The notes under the pieces were generated by a model. The model made no database searches, was not told the origin of the DNA, and saw only the letters and a list, made by a program, of their open reading frames with translations. Positions 6,439 through 6,534 of a stretch of 6,534 bases of DNA are shown here, in pieces. The position numbers and the translations under genes are program-made. The stretch lies in contig CAYFQK010000199.1 of NCBI GenBank assembly GCA_964345255.1, positions 1-6,534 on the forward strand, written 5' to 3'. Within the stretch, counting starts at the first letter, position 1; the number at the start of each line of letters is the position of its first letter. The DNA is from JAIPAH01 sp964345255 (GTDB lineage Bacteria > Bacteroidota > Bacteroidia > Bacteroidales > JAIPAH01).

Positions 6439-6534
6439 TATAGTGTAAGGTAATGCTTTAATTTTTCAAACAAATCATCGTACATCAAATTTAGATTCTT
6501 TAGCTCTGATAATTTTTTGTAGCCGCCATTTTCT
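6438..6534 (-). CDS. C-terminal fragment of an unrecognised protein (partial, 5' end outside window)
   Basis: On the minus strand, reading from 6533, there are 31 open codons rich in Leu and Lys ('YKKLSELKNLNLMYDDLFEK' near the middle), then TAA at 6440-6438. The last A of that stop is the first base of the TPR gene's ATG (TAATG), an overlap typical of co-translated neighbours. The peptide reads like the helical end of a real protein, but I recognise no family. A short open frame in an AT-rich leader could arise by chance, and a -7-like box lies in the same bases, so confidence is only moderate. Confidence 0.5.
   Translation of the reverse strand, partial: ENGGYKKLSELKNLNLMYDDLFEKLKHYLTL
6486..6493 (-). 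promoter_or_regulatory. Possible -7 box upstream of the TPR gene
   Basis: The minus strand reads TAAATTTG, an exact TAnnTTTG match, 47 bases upstream of the TPR gene ATG. A leader of about 40 bases would result. No TTTG is present at the -33 spacing. If the partial upstream gene is real, the box lies within its 3' coding end and would be an internal promoter. Confidence 0.3.

Overview
The window looks like a chromosomal stretch from a Bacteroidota genome. The evidence is a PorP/SprF-family outer-membrane protein (a family tied to type IX secretion and gliding), a Bacteroidota-style S41 protease ending in a GRTVYGGGGIMPD segment, a periplasmic TPR-plus-membrane-anchor protein of a kind common in this phylum, A-rich leaders without Shine-Dalgarno sequences, and perfect TAnnTTTG boxes (the Bacteroidota -7 consensus) upstream of three starts. 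The order within the phylum cannot be fixed from this sequence. No RNA gene, mobile element, CRISPR array or long repeat was seen.

Layout, left to right. (1) Positions 1-212 (+) hold the 3' end of a protein with a SPOR-like C-terminal module; its stop overlaps the start of a PorP/SprF-family gene (209-1117, +) in an ATGA arrangement, so the two are probably translationally coupled. (2) The PorP/SprF gene meets an S41 C-terminal processing protease (1118-2716, -) tail to tail with no base between them. (3) A 109-bp divergent region (2717-2825) separates the S41 gene from a rhomboid intramembrane protease (2826-3539, +) that starts with TTG. (4) After a 60-bp convergent gap lies a minus-strand run read from the right edge: the 3' end of an unrecognised gene (6534-6438), a nine-repeat periplasmic TPR protein with one C-terminal membrane anchor and no output domain (6438-5083), and a POT/PTR-like MFS transporter (5042-3600). 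The first two overlap as TAATG and the last two are 40 bp apart.

Functionally this is an envelope-centred neighbourhood: outer-membrane barrel, periplasmic processing protease, inner-membrane rhomboid, periplasmic TPR scaffold and inner-membrane transporter. Physical linkage is strong only for the SPOR-like/PorP pair and for the three-gene minus-strand run. A functional link between the two divergent proteases is speculation. I saw no clear evidence of a wholly new system. The best leads are the output-less TPR membrane protein coupled to a transporter, the substituted transmembrane-7 position in that transporter, and the SPOR-like/PorP pair.
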